A stretch of 21,195 bases of DNA, from contig CAVYQS010000003.1 of NCBI GenBank assembly GCA_963770765.1, positions 1 through 21,195 on the forward strand, read 5' to 3'. Each line of letters begins with the position of its first letter. Positions within the stretch are counted from its first letter, which is position 1. The position numbers were made by a program, and so were the translations under genes. The notes beneath the pieces are model-generated. The model worked only from the letters and a program-made list of their open reading frames with translations. It had not been told where the DNA came from and ran no database searches. This DNA comes from CAVPCY01 sp963770765. Lineage in GTDB: Bacteria; Actinomycetota; Coriobacteriia; Anaerosomatales; PHET01. Below are positions 4,342-14,481 of the stretch, one piece after another.

Positions 4342-7300
4342 GTGAGCCAGGAACAGGGACTCGGCGATGCGACGGATCGCGTGAGCACGCACGATGGTTC
4401 ACCGTTGCGAGCGGAACTGCTGTCGGCAGGCCGATTGGCCGACGAGGCTCGCGGAATCGCAGCGACCCAGAGGTGGACGACCGCAGAGCCGCCGGCCACC
4501 ACCCCGCTGATCGCGCTCACGAAACGTGCGGCCGAGGCGCTCGCCCTCGACAACGCCGAACTCGCCCGATCGGCCCGGTCCGGATTCGCCGCTTCCCCTG
4601 CGGGTGAGTGGCTTCTCGACAACTACTACCTCCTTGAGGAGCAGGTCCTCCTGATCGGCGAGGACCTGCCCGCGCACTACGGCGTGGAGCTCCCTCGACT
4701 CACTGCGGGACCGTGGGCCGGGTTCCCTCGGCTCTACGAGGCGCTCTTGACGCTGGTCGCTCACACCGACTCCCGCTTCGACGAGGACCTGCTCGTCCGC
4801 TTCGTCGACGGCTACCAAGACGTGAGCGCGCTGACCATCGGCGAGGTGTGGGCGGTGCCCATCATGCTTCGCATCGCACTCGTCGAGAACGTGAGCCGGC
4901 TTTCGCGGGCGGTCGTCGGCTCGCATAGGGCCGAGGGGAGCGCAGAGTCGTGGGGTGAGCGCCTCGTCCTCGCGGTACAGGACGAACCCGACCGCGTACC
5001 CGCCCTTCTCGGCGAGCTGGAGACTGACCCGGCAGCACGTGGCAGTGCCTTCCACCTTCGCCTCGCCCAGCGGCTCACGGCACTGGAGACCGGTGGCGAG
5101 TCGGTCAACGCGTGGCTCGAACGCCGCCTTGCGCACGAAGGAATCACGCTGCACGATGCGCAGGTCGAGCTGCAGCAGGGACAGGCGTCGAACCAGGTCT
5201 CGATAGCCAACGCGATCACGAGCATCCGCTTCCTGGACGCCTACGAGTGGCGCGACTTCTTCGAGCGCGTCTCGCTCGTCGAGCACACGTTGCGGCGAGA
5301 CCCGGCACAGACCTACGCGGTGATGGATTCGGTCAGCCGTGACCGGTACCGCCACGCGCTCGAACAGATGGCCCGCCGCTGCTCTGCGACAGAGATCGAG
5401 CTTGCCGAGGCCGTGGTCGAGTCGGCCAAGGCCGCCCTGACGGCAGATCCTTCCGATGAGGTCCGTGGCCATGTGGGCTACTGGCTCATCTCCTCAGGGC
5501 GCTACGAGTTCGAGAAGCGCGTGGGTTACCGCATCACCGCGCGCGAGCGCATGTTCCGTGGCCCGCTTCGCCACAAGGGCGTCTTCTATTGGGGGCTGCT
5601 CGCGCTCTTCACGATCCTCCTGCTTCTCGGGCTGGGACTCTACGCGCTCTCCCAGGGCTCGGTCACCTGGCAGGTGGCCGTGCTCGTCTTCCTCGGCATC
5701 GTGCCGCTCTCGGAGGTGGGACTCGCCGTCGCGAACCGTGTGAGCGCCTTCGTGTTCCCGCCGCGCTCGCTGCCCAAGCTCGACTTCCGCGAGCCGGTCG
5801 AGGACGCGCACCGCACGCTCGTGGTGGTTCCCGCGTTGCTGTCGTCGGTGGGTGCGGCACGATCGGTCATCGAGAGCCTCGAGGTCGCCTACCTCGCGAA
5901 CCGCGACTCCAACGTGGCCTTCGGGCTGCTCGGCGACGTGAAGGCGAGTTCCGAGCCCGTGCGCGACGACGACGCCACGATCATCGAGGCTGCGGTCCTG
6001 GGCGTCTCGGAGCTCAACGAGCGCTACGAGGCCGAACACGGCGTGCGCCCGTTCCACCTGCTGATCCGCGAACGTCGCCTCAACGAGTCGGACGGCTCGT
6101 GGATGGGCTGGGAGCGCAAGCGCGGCGCGCTCGTCGAGCTCGTCCGCGAGATGCGCGGCGAGACCGAGACCTCGTTCGGCACGAAGCTGGGCGATACCGA
6201 GTTCCGGCGCACCGCGACGTTCGTGCTCACCCTCGATGCCGACACGGTGCTGCCGCGCGACGGCGCCCGGCGCCTCATCTCCACGATCGCGCATCCGCTC
6301 AACCGGGCGCAGCACAGCGCCGGCGATGGGCGGGTGCGGCGCGGCTACGGGCTCGTTCAGCCACGCGTCGGCATGTCGCTGCCGGGCTCGCGCCGGAGCC
6401 GCTTCGCCGCTCTGTATTCGGGCGTGACCGGGATGGATCCCTACGCCAACGCGATCTCAGACACCTACCAAGACGTCTTCTCGGAAGGGTCGTTCACGGG
6501 CAAGGGGATCTTCGAGGTCGACCTGTTTCGGGCAGTCCTCGACGGGCTGTTCCCGGACAACACCCTTCTCAGCCACGACCTCGTGGAAGGTTCGTTCCTG
6601 CGCACCGCGCTCGCGAGTGATGTCGAGGTCCTCGACGACTACCCCGCGAACTACCTGGCGGCAGCGTCGCGACTCCACCGCTGGGTACGCGGCGACTGGC
6701 AGACGCTGCCCTATCTCGTGGGTCGCATCGTTGTGGGTGACGGCTCGGTCGTGACGAACCCGCTGAGCCCGCTTCACCGGTGGAAGATCCTCGACAACAT
6801 GCGGCGCGCGCTGGTGCCGCCCGCGACTCTCCTGCTGTTCACCGTGGGCTGGCTGCTGCTCGATGGCCCTGCGATCCTGTGGCCGCTCGTGCTGCTGCTC
6901 GTCGTGCTGTTCCCGGCGTACTTCTCGCTCGCCGACTCGATGGTGTTCCGGCCGCGGGCCGTGAGTTTCGGCGCCTACGCCCCCGACGTCGTCCGCGACT
7001 TCTGGGGCGACTCGAAGCGCGGGCTGCTGTCGCTCGCCACCCTTCCCTACCAGGCGTGGCTCATGTCCGACGCCTCGGTGCGCGCGGTGTGGCGGCGTTT
7101 CGTCTCGGGCTCCAAGCTCCTCGAGTGGGAGACGGCTGCCGATGCCGAGAAGCGCGCCGGCACCACGGCCCGTGCGTTCTGGCGCTCGATGTCGCTGCCG
7201 ATCGCCGTCGCGGTGCCCCTGCTCGCGATCGCGGTCATCGCACAGCCCACGCGGCTGTGGACCGCGATCCCGCTGCTCGCGCTGTGGCTCTCAGGGCCCT

Positions 7301-10300
7301 TCGGCGCGTGGTGGTTGTCGCTGCCGCTTCCCGAGCGCGAACCGGATGCGCTCTCCGCGCCGCACCGCCTCGAGCTTCGGCGGGCGGCACGCAAGACGTG
7401 GCGGTTCTTCGATGCGTTCGTGGTGCCCGAGGGCCATCATCTCGCACCCGACAACTTCCAGGAGGATCCGGGCGGCGTCGTGGCGTGGCGCACGTCACCA
7501 ACGAACATCGGCCTCCAGCTGTTGGCCGGACTCGGTGCGCTCGACATGGGCTACCTCACCGTCGCCGGCCTCGTGGAGCGCACGTCTGCGACACTCGCGA
7601 CGATGGTGGGCCTCGAGCGGTTCCGCGGCCATTTCTACAACTGGTACGACATCCGCACGCTCGAGCCGTTGCGCCCCGCCTACGTCTCGACCGTCGACTC
7701 GGGCAACCTCGCCGGCCACCTGCTCGTTCTGCGCATCGGGCTGCTCGAGGCGAGCGAGTCACCGATCGTGGGAGCGCAGCTCCTCGAGGGAGCCCGCGAC
7801 GCGGTCCGACTCACCCTCGAGGACCTGGTCGCCGACCAGGAGCTGCTCGGCCCGCCGGCCGCCGTCAGGCGCGCGCGCGAGTCGCTCGACGCCCTCGACC
7901 GCACGCTGGCTCTGGCCGAGACACCCCGGGAGCTCGGCACCTGGGTCGCACTTCTCGGCAGGCTGGAGTCGCTCGCCAGGGAGGCCGCACAGGCGATCGA
8001 GGAGCTGAGCGAGCCCGCGACCGCCGGCGAGGCCGCGACCGCCCCGCCCCTCGCGAGCGACAGACCGCCGGTCCCCGCGACCCCGCTGGAGCGCGTGCGC
8101 GCCTCTGCGGCCGACGCGATGCGCGCGATCACGGCACCCCTCGCGATGATCGGGGAGCTCGCGCCGTGGGCTCCGCTCGTGCTCGAGGTGCCCCCGTCGC
8201 TCGCCTCCCGGTCCCGTCTGCAGCCCCTGCTGGCCTACGTGCCGAGCCTCGTGGGCCTCGCAGAAGGGTTGGCCTACGCGCTGTCTGAACTCGACGACAT
8301 CTCGGTGGGTGCGGAGCCGAGCGAAGCCGCGTGGGCCGGGGCCGTCGCAGAGAGCATCCGTGGGGCGCGTGTCAACGCGATCGAGCTGCTCGCCCGGCTG
8401 CGCCTCGATGCCGACATCGCACGGGAGATGTGGGAGCACACCGACTTCCGCATGCTCTACGAGCCGCACCGGCAGCTCTTCTCGATCGGATACAACCTGG
8501 CCGAGGGCAAGCTCGACCCGTCGTATTACGACCTCATAGCGAGCGAGTGCCGCCTCGCGAGCTTCGTCGCGATCGCGAAGGGCGATGTCCCCCAGGAACA
8601 CTGGTTCCGTTTGGGCCGCTCGCTCACCGGCACACCCGACGGGCGCGCCCTGGTGTCGTGGAGCGCGTCGATGTTCGAGTATCTGATGCCACTGCTCGTG
8701 ATGCGCGACTGGCCCGGCACCCTTCTCGCCGAGACGTACATCACCGTGGTGCGTCGCCAGATCACCTACGGCCGCGAACGGGGGATCCCGTGGGGCGTCT
8801 CGGAGAGCGCCTTCAACGCCAAGGACCCTGAACTCACCTACCAGTACCAGGCCTTCGGTGTGCCGGGCCTTGGTCTCAAGCGGGGCCTCTCGGCCGATGT
8901 CGTGGTCGCCCCGTACGCGTCGGTTCTCGCGCTGCCTATCGACCCGCTGGCGGTCGTCGAGAACCTCACGGCGTTCACGGCCGAGGGAGCGGAGGGACGT
9001 TACGGGTACTACGAATCACTCGACTACACGCCCGGGCGCGCGCCGGCCGGCAAGACCCGGGCCGTGGTCAAAGCGTACTTCGCGCACCACCAGGGCATGA
9101 GTTTCGTCGCGATGGCGAACCAGCTCGACGGCCACCGCATGCGAGAGCGGTTCCACGCCGACCCCATGGTCGCCTCGGCGGAGCTGCTGTTGCAAGAGCG
9201 CGTGCCGCGCGGCGTCCAGCTCGTCTCACCGCACGTCGACGAGGTGCGCGAGGTGCGCTCGGTACGCGAGCTTCCGCCGCCGGTCACACGCTCCTATCCC
9301 ACCGCCGACACGCCGGTGCCCGCCACGCACTTCCTGTCCAACGGGCGCTACTCGGTCATGGTGACCAACAGCGGCGGAGGCTACTCGCGCTGCGAGGGCA
9401 CGGCGGTCACCCGCTACCGAGAAGACGTGACGCGCGATCTGTGGGGCACCTGCTTCTACGTGCGCGACACCGTCAGCGGCGATGTCTTCTCGGCGCCACA
9501 CAACCCGTATCCTGCGAAGCCCGACGATTACCACGTGACGTTCGCACCCGACAAGGCCGAGTACCGCCGAAGCGACGGCGACCTCGAGACGCGCGTCGAG
9601 ATCGCGGTCTCGCCCGAAGACGACATCGAGGTCCGCCGGCTGGCCTTCACCAATCACGGCCAGGCGAGCCGCACCCTCGAGGTCACGTCGTACTTCGAGA
9701 TCGCCCTCACGTCTCAAGGCGCCGACCAGGCGCACAAGTCGTTCTCGAACCTGTTCGTCGAGACCGAGGCGCTCCCTGAGACCAACGCCGTGCTGTTCAC
9801 ACGACGGCCCCGCAGCTCCACCGAGAGCCGCGTCTGGGGCCTGCACCTGGTCGCATGCGAGTCCGCCGTATGCGACTGGTCGTTCGAGACCGACCGAGCC
9901 GCGTTCCTGGGTCGCCTGCGCGGCCCTGATGCACCCGTCGCGGTCGAGCGGGGTGGCGACTTGGGTGGCTCGGCCGGTCCCGTCCTCGACCCGTGTGCGG
10001 CTCTGCGCCGCACGATCGAGGTGCCTCCGGGGCAGACCGCGCGCCTCGTCTACGCGACCGGCATCGCCGAGAGCCGCGACCAGGCCGTGCGACTCACCGA
10101 GAAGTACCACGACATCCACAGCGCGCAGCGGGCGATCGACCTGGCGTGGACCGCCGCACAGCTCGAGCTGCGTGACCTGGGCATCAGCCCCGAGGAGGCG
10201 GTCACGCTCGAGCGCCTCGCATCGCGGATGCTGCTCACCGAACCGCACTCGCAGCTCAAGGTCAAGACGCCCGCCGAGAACGGCCTGCCGCTCTCGGGAC

Positions 10301-13161
10301 TGTGGTCTATCGGCATCTCGGGCGACCACCCGATCCTGCTCGTGCGCGTGGAGGAGCTCGAACACGCGCCGCTCGTCCGCCAAGCGCTGCTGGCCCACCA
10401 GTACTGGCGCCACAAGGGGCTGGTGGGCGACGTCGTGATCGTGAACACGCGCCCCACGGGCTACGCCGACGAACTCGAGGACCGGTTGCGGCTGCTTGTG
10501 CGCACCGGCCATGCGCTCCAGATGCTCGACAAGCCCGGCGGCGTCTTCCTGCGGCGGGCCGATCAGATGCACCCGGACGTCTTCAACCTGCTGCAGTCGG
10601 TCGCGCGGGCCACGCTCGACGGCGGCGGCGGCTCGATCGAGCTGCAGCTCAACCGCCGAGGAAAGCACCCCTCGCCCGAGGGCGACTTCATCGCATCCCG
10701 CACAGCCGGGGAGTACCCCGCACCGCGGTTCGAGCGCCCGAGACTCGCCTTCGACAACGGGATCGGCGGATTCGACCCCGCGAGCCGCGAGTACGTGATC
10801 GTCCTCGAAGAGGGACGCAACACGCCGGCTCCTTGGATCAACGTGCTCGCCAACCCGACGTTCGGCTGTACGGTCTCAGAAGCGGGGGTGGGCTGCACCT
10901 GGGCGCTCAACAGTCACGAGAACCGCATCACCACGTGGAACAACGATCCGGTGACCGACGGCTCGGGTGAAGCCATCTACATTCGCGACGAGGAGACCGG
11001 CGAGTTCTGGAGTCCCACTCCCCTGCCGGTGCGCACGCCCGAGCCCTACGTCATCAGGCACGGCAAGGGCTCGACCCGCTTCGAGCACACCACGCACGGC
11101 ATCGCTCACACGCTCGACTGGTTCGTGTCTCCCCACGACCCTGTGCGCGTGTGCCGCCTGACGCTTGAGAATCTCTCCGAGCGCGAGCGTTCATTGAGCG
11201 TGACGCAGTTCATCGAGTGGGTGCTCGGCGATTCGCGGAGCCGCGCCCAGCAGCTGGTGGTCACGTGGTTCGACGCCGAGGCCGAGATGCTCACCGCGCA
11301 CAACCACTACAACGCCGACTTCCCCGGTCGCGCCACATTCCTGGCGTGCGACCGGCCGCTTCACTCCTGGACCGCGAGCCGCACCGAGTTCGTGGGCCGC
11401 AACGGACGACCGTGCGACCCCGAAGCGATGCGGCGTGCGCGGCTTGGCGCGCAGTCCGGGCGCTACCACGACAACTGCGGTGCGCTGATGACCCGCATCT
11501 CGCTCGATGCCGGCGAGAGCGCCTCGGTGACGTTCCTCCTGGGACAGACCTCCACGGTGGAGGAGTCTCGCGAGATCGTCGCGAGGTTCCGCGGCGATGG
11601 CGCGATCGAGACCGAGCTGACGGCGGCGTGCCGGTTCTGGGACGACCTTCTCGGCACGGTCCAGGTCTCGACGCCCGACCAGCGGCTCGACCTGCTCGTG
11701 AACGGCCAGCTGCTCTACCAAGCCACCGCATGCAGGCTCTGGGGACGCACCGCCACCTACCAGTCGAGCGGCGCGTTCGGTTTCCGAGACCAGCTCCAAG
11801 ACGTGATGGCCCTCCTTGTGGTCCGCCCCGATCTCGTGCGGGAGCAGATCATCGAGGCAAGCCGCCACCAGTTCGTCGAAGGCGACGTCCAGCACTGGTG
11901 GCAGCCCTACTCGGGACGCGGCGTACGCACGCACATCACCGACGACCGTCACTGGCTGCCGCTCGTGGTCGCCGAGTACCTCAAAGCGACCGGCGACTCG
12001 AGCGTGCTCGACGAGCAGATCCCGTTCATCGAGGGCCCGCTGCTGCCGCTCGAGCAAGAGGATGCCTACCTGCAGCCCCTGGTCTCCGAGACGACCGCCT
12101 CAGTCTACGAGCACTGCCTCCGCGCGCTCGAGACCGGGCGCCCCACCGGCGCGCACGGCCTCCCGCTGATGGGCGGCGGCGACTGGAACGACGGCATGAA
12201 CCGGGTGGGGCACGGCGGCGGGGGTGAGAGCGTGTGGCTGGCGTGGTTCCTGGGCTACGTGCTGCAGCGCTTCGCGCCCGTGTGCGAGTCGCGTGGCGAG
12301 GCCGACCGGGCCGAGGAGTACCGCGTGTGGGCACTCCGGTTCGCCGCCGCGGCCGAGGACAGCGCGTGGGACGGCGCCTGGTACCGCCGCGCATACTTCG
12401 ACGACGGCACTCCGTTGGGGACCCGTGACGCTCAGGAGTGCCGCATCGATGCGATCGCGCAAGCGTGGGCGACCATCTCCGGACTGGGTGACCCGGTACG
12501 CGCGGCCCAAGCGCTCGACAGTGTCGAGGAGAAGCTCGTTCGCCGCGAAGACGGTCTCATCGCGCTGCTCACGCCGCCCTTCGACCGCATGCCGCAAGAC
12601 CCGGGCTACATCAAGGGCTACGTGCCGGGGGTGCGCGAGAACGGCGGTCAGTACACGCACGCGGCGCTGTGGGTCGTGCTCGCCCACCTGATGCGCGGCG
12701 ATGGTGACGAGGCGCTCAGCCTGCTCGACCTCATCAACCCGATCAGCCATGCCCTGTCCGTCGAGGCTGCCGAGAAGTACCGGGTCGAGCCCTACGTGGT
12801 CGCCGCCGACGTCTATGCTGCCGGCCCCCACGTGGGCCGGGGCGGGTGGACCTGGTACACGGGTTCGGCGTCGTGGTTCTACCGCGTCGCCTTGAACCAC
12901 CTGCTCGGCTTCAGCGTCGAGGCGTCGTCCGATGGCGACGTGCTGGTGATGGACCCGTGCATCCCCAAGAACTGGCCGGCCTTCGAACTCACCTACCGTC
13001 GTGGAGCGACCCGCTATGACGTCACGGTGGAGAACCCGCGGGGGGTCAACCGAGGTGTCGCCCACATCGACCTCGACGGCGCGACTCTGCCCGACACGCG
13101 GGTGCCACTCGTCGACGATGGCGCGATCCACGAGGTGCGGGTGGTGCTTCTCGGCGGGTAG
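4342..13161 (+). CDS. ndvB: Cyclic beta-1,2-glucan synthase-like protein (GT84-glycoamylase-GH94)
   Basis: 2939 residues, similar to NdvB/Cgs proteins of about 2800-2900. Start GTG 4342 has AGGGAG five bases upstream. In order: the N-terminal region with GEWLLDNYYLLEEQ (from 89); two membrane helices (about 413-436, 443-464); a GT84 glucosyltransferase domain with DAD (632-634), SHDLVEG (744-750) and RLHRWVRGDWQ (777-787); about four more helices (825-862, 951-995); a glycoamylase-like domain (about 1049-1590) with NWYDIRT and AHHQGM; two GH94-type beta-sandwich regions (from about 1662 and 2171); and a C-terminal GH94 barrel with GGGDWNDGM, where Asp2614 or Asp2617 should be the general acid. 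In the alphaproteobacterial enzyme, UDP-glucose is polymerised to beta-1,2-glucan on the protein, the GH94 part sets chain length by phosphorolysis, and the chain is cyclised. All motifs are intact. The cyclic product in this organism is inferred. Confidence 0.9.
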   Translation: MSQEQGLGDATDRVSTHDGSPLRAELLSAGRLADEARGIAATQRWTTAEPPATTPLIALTKRAAEALALDNAELARSARSGFAASPAGEWLLDNYYLLEEQVLLIGEDLPAHYGVELPRLTAGPWAGFPRLYEALLTLVAHTDSRFDEDLLVRFVDGYQDVSALTIGEVWAVPIMLRIALVENVSRLSRAVVGSHRAEGSAESWGERLVLAVQDEPDRVPALLGELETDPAARGSAFHLRLAQRLTALETGGESVNAWLERRLAHEGITLHDAQVELQQGQASNQVSIANAITSIRFLDAYEWRDFFERVSLVEHTLRRDPAQTYAVMDSVSRDRYRHALEQMARRCSATEIELAEAVVESAKAALTADPSDEVRGHVGYWLISSGRYEFEKRVGYRITARERMFRGPLRHKGVFYWGLLALFTILLLLGLGLYALSQGSVTWQVAVLVFLGIVPLSEVGLAVANRVSAFVFPPRSLPKLDFREPVEDAHRTLVVVPALLSSVGAARSVIESLEVAYLANRDSNVAFGLLGDVKASSEPVRDDDATIIEAAVLGVSELNERYEAEHGVRPFHLLIRERRLNESDGSWMGWERKRGALVELVREMRGETETSFGTKLGDTEFRRTATFVLTLDADTVLPRDGARRLISTIAHPLNRAQHSAGDGRVRRGYGLVQPRVGMSLPGSRRSRFAALYSGVTGMDPYANAISDTYQDVFSEGSFTGKGIFEVDLFRAVLDGLFPDNTLLSHDLVEGSFLRTALASDVEVLDDYPANYLAAASRLHRWVRGDWQTLPYLVGRIVVGDGSVVTNPLSPLHRWKILDNMRRALVPPATLLLFTVGWLLLDGPAILWPLVLLLVVLFPAYFSLADSMVFRPRAVSFGAYAPDVVRDFWGDSKRGLLSLATLPYQAWLMSDASVRAVWRRFVSGSKLLEWETAADAEKRAGTTARAFWRSMSLPIAVAVPLLAIAVIAQPTRLWTAIPLLALWLSGPFGAWWLSLPLPEREPDALSAPHRLELRRAARKTWRFFDAFVVPEGHHLAPDNFQEDPGGVVAWRTSPTNIGLQLLAGLGALDMGYLTVAGLVERTSATLATMVGLERFRGHFYNWYDIRTLEPLRPAYVSTVDSGNLAGHLLVLRIGLLEASESPIVGAQLLEGARDAVRLTLEDLVADQELLGPPAAVRRARESLDALDRTLALAETPRELGTWVALLGRLESLAREAAQAIEELSEPATAGEAATAPPLASDRPPVPATPLERVRASAADAMRAITAPLAMIGELAPWAPLVLEVPPSLASRSRLQPLLAYVPSLVGLAEGLAYALSELDDISVGAEPSEAAWAGAVAESIRGARVNAIELLARLRLDADIAREMWEHTDFRMLYEPHRQLFSIGYNLAEGKLDPSYYDLIASECRLASFVAIAKGDVPQEHWFRLGRSLTGTPDGRALVSWSASMFEYLMPLLVMRDWPGTLLAETYITVVRRQITYGRERGIPWGVSESAFNAKDPELTYQYQAFGVPGLGLKRGLSADVVVAPYASVLALPIDPLAVVENLTAFTAEGAEGRYGYYESLDYTPGRAPAGKTRAVVKAYFAHHQGMSFVAMANQLDGHRMRERFHADPMVASAELLLQERVPRGVQLVSPHVDEVREVRSVRELPPPVTRSYPTADTPVPATHFLSNGRYSVMVTNSGGGYSRCEGTAVTRYREDVTRDLWGTCFYVRDTVSGDVFSAPHNPYPAKPDDYHVTFAPDKAEYRRSDGDLETRVEIAVSPEDDIEVRRLAFTNHGQASRTLEVTSYFEIALTSQGADQAHKSFSNLFVETEALPETNAVLFTRRPRSSTESRVWGLHLVACESAVCDWSFETDRAAFLGRLRGPDAPVAVERGGDLGGSAGPVLDPCAALRRTIEVPPGQTARLVYATGIAESRDQAVRLTEKYHDIHSAQRAIDLAWTAAQLELRDLGISPEEAVTLERLASRMLLTEPHSQLKVKTPAENGLPLSGLWSIGISGDHPILLVRVEELEHAPLVRQALLAHQYWRHKGLVGDVVIVNTRPTGYADELEDRLRLLVRTGHALQMLDKPGGVFLRRADQMHPDVFNLLQSVARATLDGGGGSIELQLNRRGKHPSPEGDFIASRTAGEYPAPRFERPRLAFDNGIGGFDPASREYVIVLEEGRNTPAPWINVLANPTFGCTVSEAGVGCTWALNSHENRITTWNNDPVTDGSGEAIYIRDEETGEFWSPTPLPVRTPEPYVIRHGKGSTRFEHTTHGIAHTLDWFVSPHDPVRVCRLTLENLSERERSLSVTQFIEWVLGDSRSRAQQLVVTWFDAEAEMLTAHNHYNADFPGRATFLACDRPLHSWTASRTEFVGRNGRPCDPEAMRRARLGAQSGRYHDNCGALMTRISLDAGESASVTFLLGQTSTVEESREIVARFRGDGAIETELTAACRFWDDLLGTVQVSTPDQRLDLLVNGQLLYQATACRLWGRTATYQSSGAFGFRDQLQDVMALLVVRPDLVREQIIEASRHQFVEGDVQHWWQPYSGRGVRTHITDDRHWLPLVVAEYLKATGDSSVLDEQIPFIEGPLLPLEQEDAYLQPLVSETTASVYEHCLRALETGRPTGAHGLPLMGGGDWNDGMNRVGHGGGGESVWLAWFLGYVLQRFAPVCESRGEADRAEEYRVWALRFAAAAEDSAWDGAWYRRAYFDDGTPLGTRDAQECRIDAIAQAWATISGLGDPVRAAQALDSVEEKLVRREDGLIALLTPPFDRMPQDPGYIKGYVPGVRENGGQYTHAALWVVLAHLMRGDGDEALSLLDLINPISHALSVEAAEKYRVEPYVVAADVYAAGPHVGRGGWTWYTGSASWFYRVALNHLLGFSVEASSDGDVLVMDPCIPKNWPAFELTYRRGATRYDVTVENPRGVNRGVAHIDLDGATLPDTRVPLVDDGAIHEVRVVLLGG

Positions 13162-13217
13162 GAACGACGTGGGGTGATCGTCGAACGCCGGCCCGGCAGC
13201 TCGTGGAAGGACCTCCG

Positions 13218-13661
13218 ATGGACAAGCAGCAGCTCACCACCGAGATCACCGGCGCCCTTCGCGCACACGATAAGCAGCGCGTCTCGATCCTTCGGCTGGT
13301 CAAGAACGAGATCGACACCAAGGAGAAGGCCGAGCAGCGCGAGCTGTCCGCCGAGGAGGTGACGGCCGCCCTCAAGAAGGTGCTGAAACAGACCGGCGAG
13401 ACGCTGGATGCCTCCGAGAAGGCCGGCACCAACGCCGAGCGCACCGAGCTGCTGCGCGCTCAGGTCGCGATCCTCGAGGGCTACCTGCCCGCGCAGGTCA
13501 CCGGTCCTGAACTCGAGGCGCTCGTCGAGCAGGCCTGCGCAGAGGGCAGCTTCACCGAGAAGCGGCAGATGGGTCAGGCGATCGGCGCCGTGGTGGCCGC
13601 GACCGGCGGCAACTGCGACAAGGCCGAGGTCGCGAAGCTCATGGGAGCGCGGCTGGCGTAG
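13218..13661 (+). CDS. yqeY: GatB/YqeY family protein
   Basis: 147-residue YqeY-family protein, normal family length. ATG 13218 has GGAAGGA six bases upstream; an in-frame GTG at 13203 is less likely because it lies on that site. The protein is helical with the N-terminal KQQLTTEITGALRAHDKQRVSILRLVKNEI and the later EGYLPAQ typical of the family, plus a C-terminal GQAIGAVVA helix. It resembles the tRNA-binding tail domain of GatB and of some glutaminyl-tRNA synthetases; its role as a free protein is not settled, and tRNA-dependent amidotransferase activity is not expected from it alone. It follows the glucan synthase gene by 56 bp on the same strand without a clear terminator, so co-transcription is possible but a functional link is not evident. 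It ends 4 bp from the convergent dehydrogenase gene. Confidence 0.92.
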   Translation: MDKQQLTTEITGALRAHDKQRVSILRLVKNEIDTKEKAEQRELSAEEVTAALKKVLKQTGETLDASEKAGTNAERTELLRAQVAILEGYLPAQVTGPELEALVEQACAEGSFTEKRQMGQAIGAVVAATGGNCDKAEVAKLMGARLA

Positions 13662-13665
13662 CGGA

Positions 13666-14481
13666 TCATTCCCCCATCCACCGCTTGTGGAAGAAGCGCA
13701 TGACGGCCTGGTCGCCCAGCCAGCGCCGGGCGGCGACGATGGGCTTCGCATACGCCGCGACCGGGTAACGGAGCCGGTCGCTGGGATCGTTCACGGCGCG
13801 CCAGATCTCCTCGGCGGACTTCTCGGGTGTGGTGCGGTCGGTGATCGAGCCCTCGAACGCGCGCATCGCCTTCACGTACGGGCGGTACTCGGTGCGACCG
13901 GGCAGCCCCTCGTCGCTGTCAGGGAGCACCTTGCTCCAGATCGCCGTCTCGACGAAGCCGGGCTCGATCGCCTTCACGCGGATCCCGAACGGCTTGAGCT
14001 CGTGCCAGAGGCCCTCCGAGATGCCCTCGAGCGCCCACTTGGTCGAGTTGTAGCCGGCGAAGAACGGGAAGACGATGCGTCCCCCGAGCGATGTGACGTT
14101 GGCGATGACCCCGCTTCTCCGTTCGCGCATCGCGGGGAGCACCGCCCGCACCAGCTCCAGCTGGCTGAACACGTTGACGCGGAAGAGCTCCTCCAGCGCG
14201 GCCGGCTCGATGTCCTCCAGCGGCCCGAACTGAAGCGATCCCGCGTTGTTGAGCACCACATCGGGGCAGCCGTAGCGCTCGATGACGCGCGCGCCCAGGT
14301 CGGCAGCCGACCCGGGTACCGACAGGTCCAGCGCCTCGAGCTTCACCCCGGGCGCCGGCGGCGACGAGGCGCGCGCGGGATCTCGCACCGTCCCCACGAC
14401 GTCCCATCCCTCTCGGGCGAACGTTCGAGCAGACGCCGCGCCGATTCCGGTGGACACACCCGTGATCAGTATCGAAGGCAC
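13666..14481 (-). CDS. Short-chain dehydrogenase/reductase (SDR family)
   Basis: 271-residue classical SDR from GTG 14481, which has AAAGGGCGG about 7 nt upstream; the longer frame to 14547 adds residues that do not belong to the fold and overlaps the candidate promoter. Visible are the nucleotide-binding TGVSTGIG (7-14), Asp52, NNAG (78-81), Ser131 and the YNSTK catalytic pair Tyr144/Lys148, all in place. Arg33 after the second strand (GTVRD) suggests NADP(H). The C-terminal part (YRPYVKAMRAFE) resembles SDRs annotated as oxidoreductases of unknown substrate; none can be named. It is transcribed divergently from the FAD oxidoreductase operon, with about 100 bp between starts, which hints at a lipid-related job but is no proof. 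It is convergent with the YqeY gene, 4 bp between stops and no terminator. Confidence 0.92.
   Translation of the reverse strand: MPSILITGVSTGIGAASARTFAREGWDVVGTVRDPARASSPPAPGVKLEALDLSVPGSAADLGARVIERYGCPDVVLNNAGSLQFGPLEDIEPAALEELFRVNVFSQLELVRAVLPAMRERRSGVIANVTSLGGRIVFPFFAGYNSTKWALEGISEGLWHELKPFGIRVKAIEPGFVETAIWSKVLPDSDEGLPGRTEYRPYVKAMRAFEGSITDRTTPEKSAEEIWRAVNDPSDRLRYPVAAYAKPIVAARRWLGDQAVMRFFHKRWMGE

Noticed and set aside
9226..10668. 480-codon minus-strand ORF (and similar long antisense frames at 11191-12057 and 12100-13131)
   Set aside because: They lie entirely inside the glucan synthase gene, mirror its codon periodicity in GC-rich DNA, and their translations are Arg/Asp/His/Val-rich without family features.
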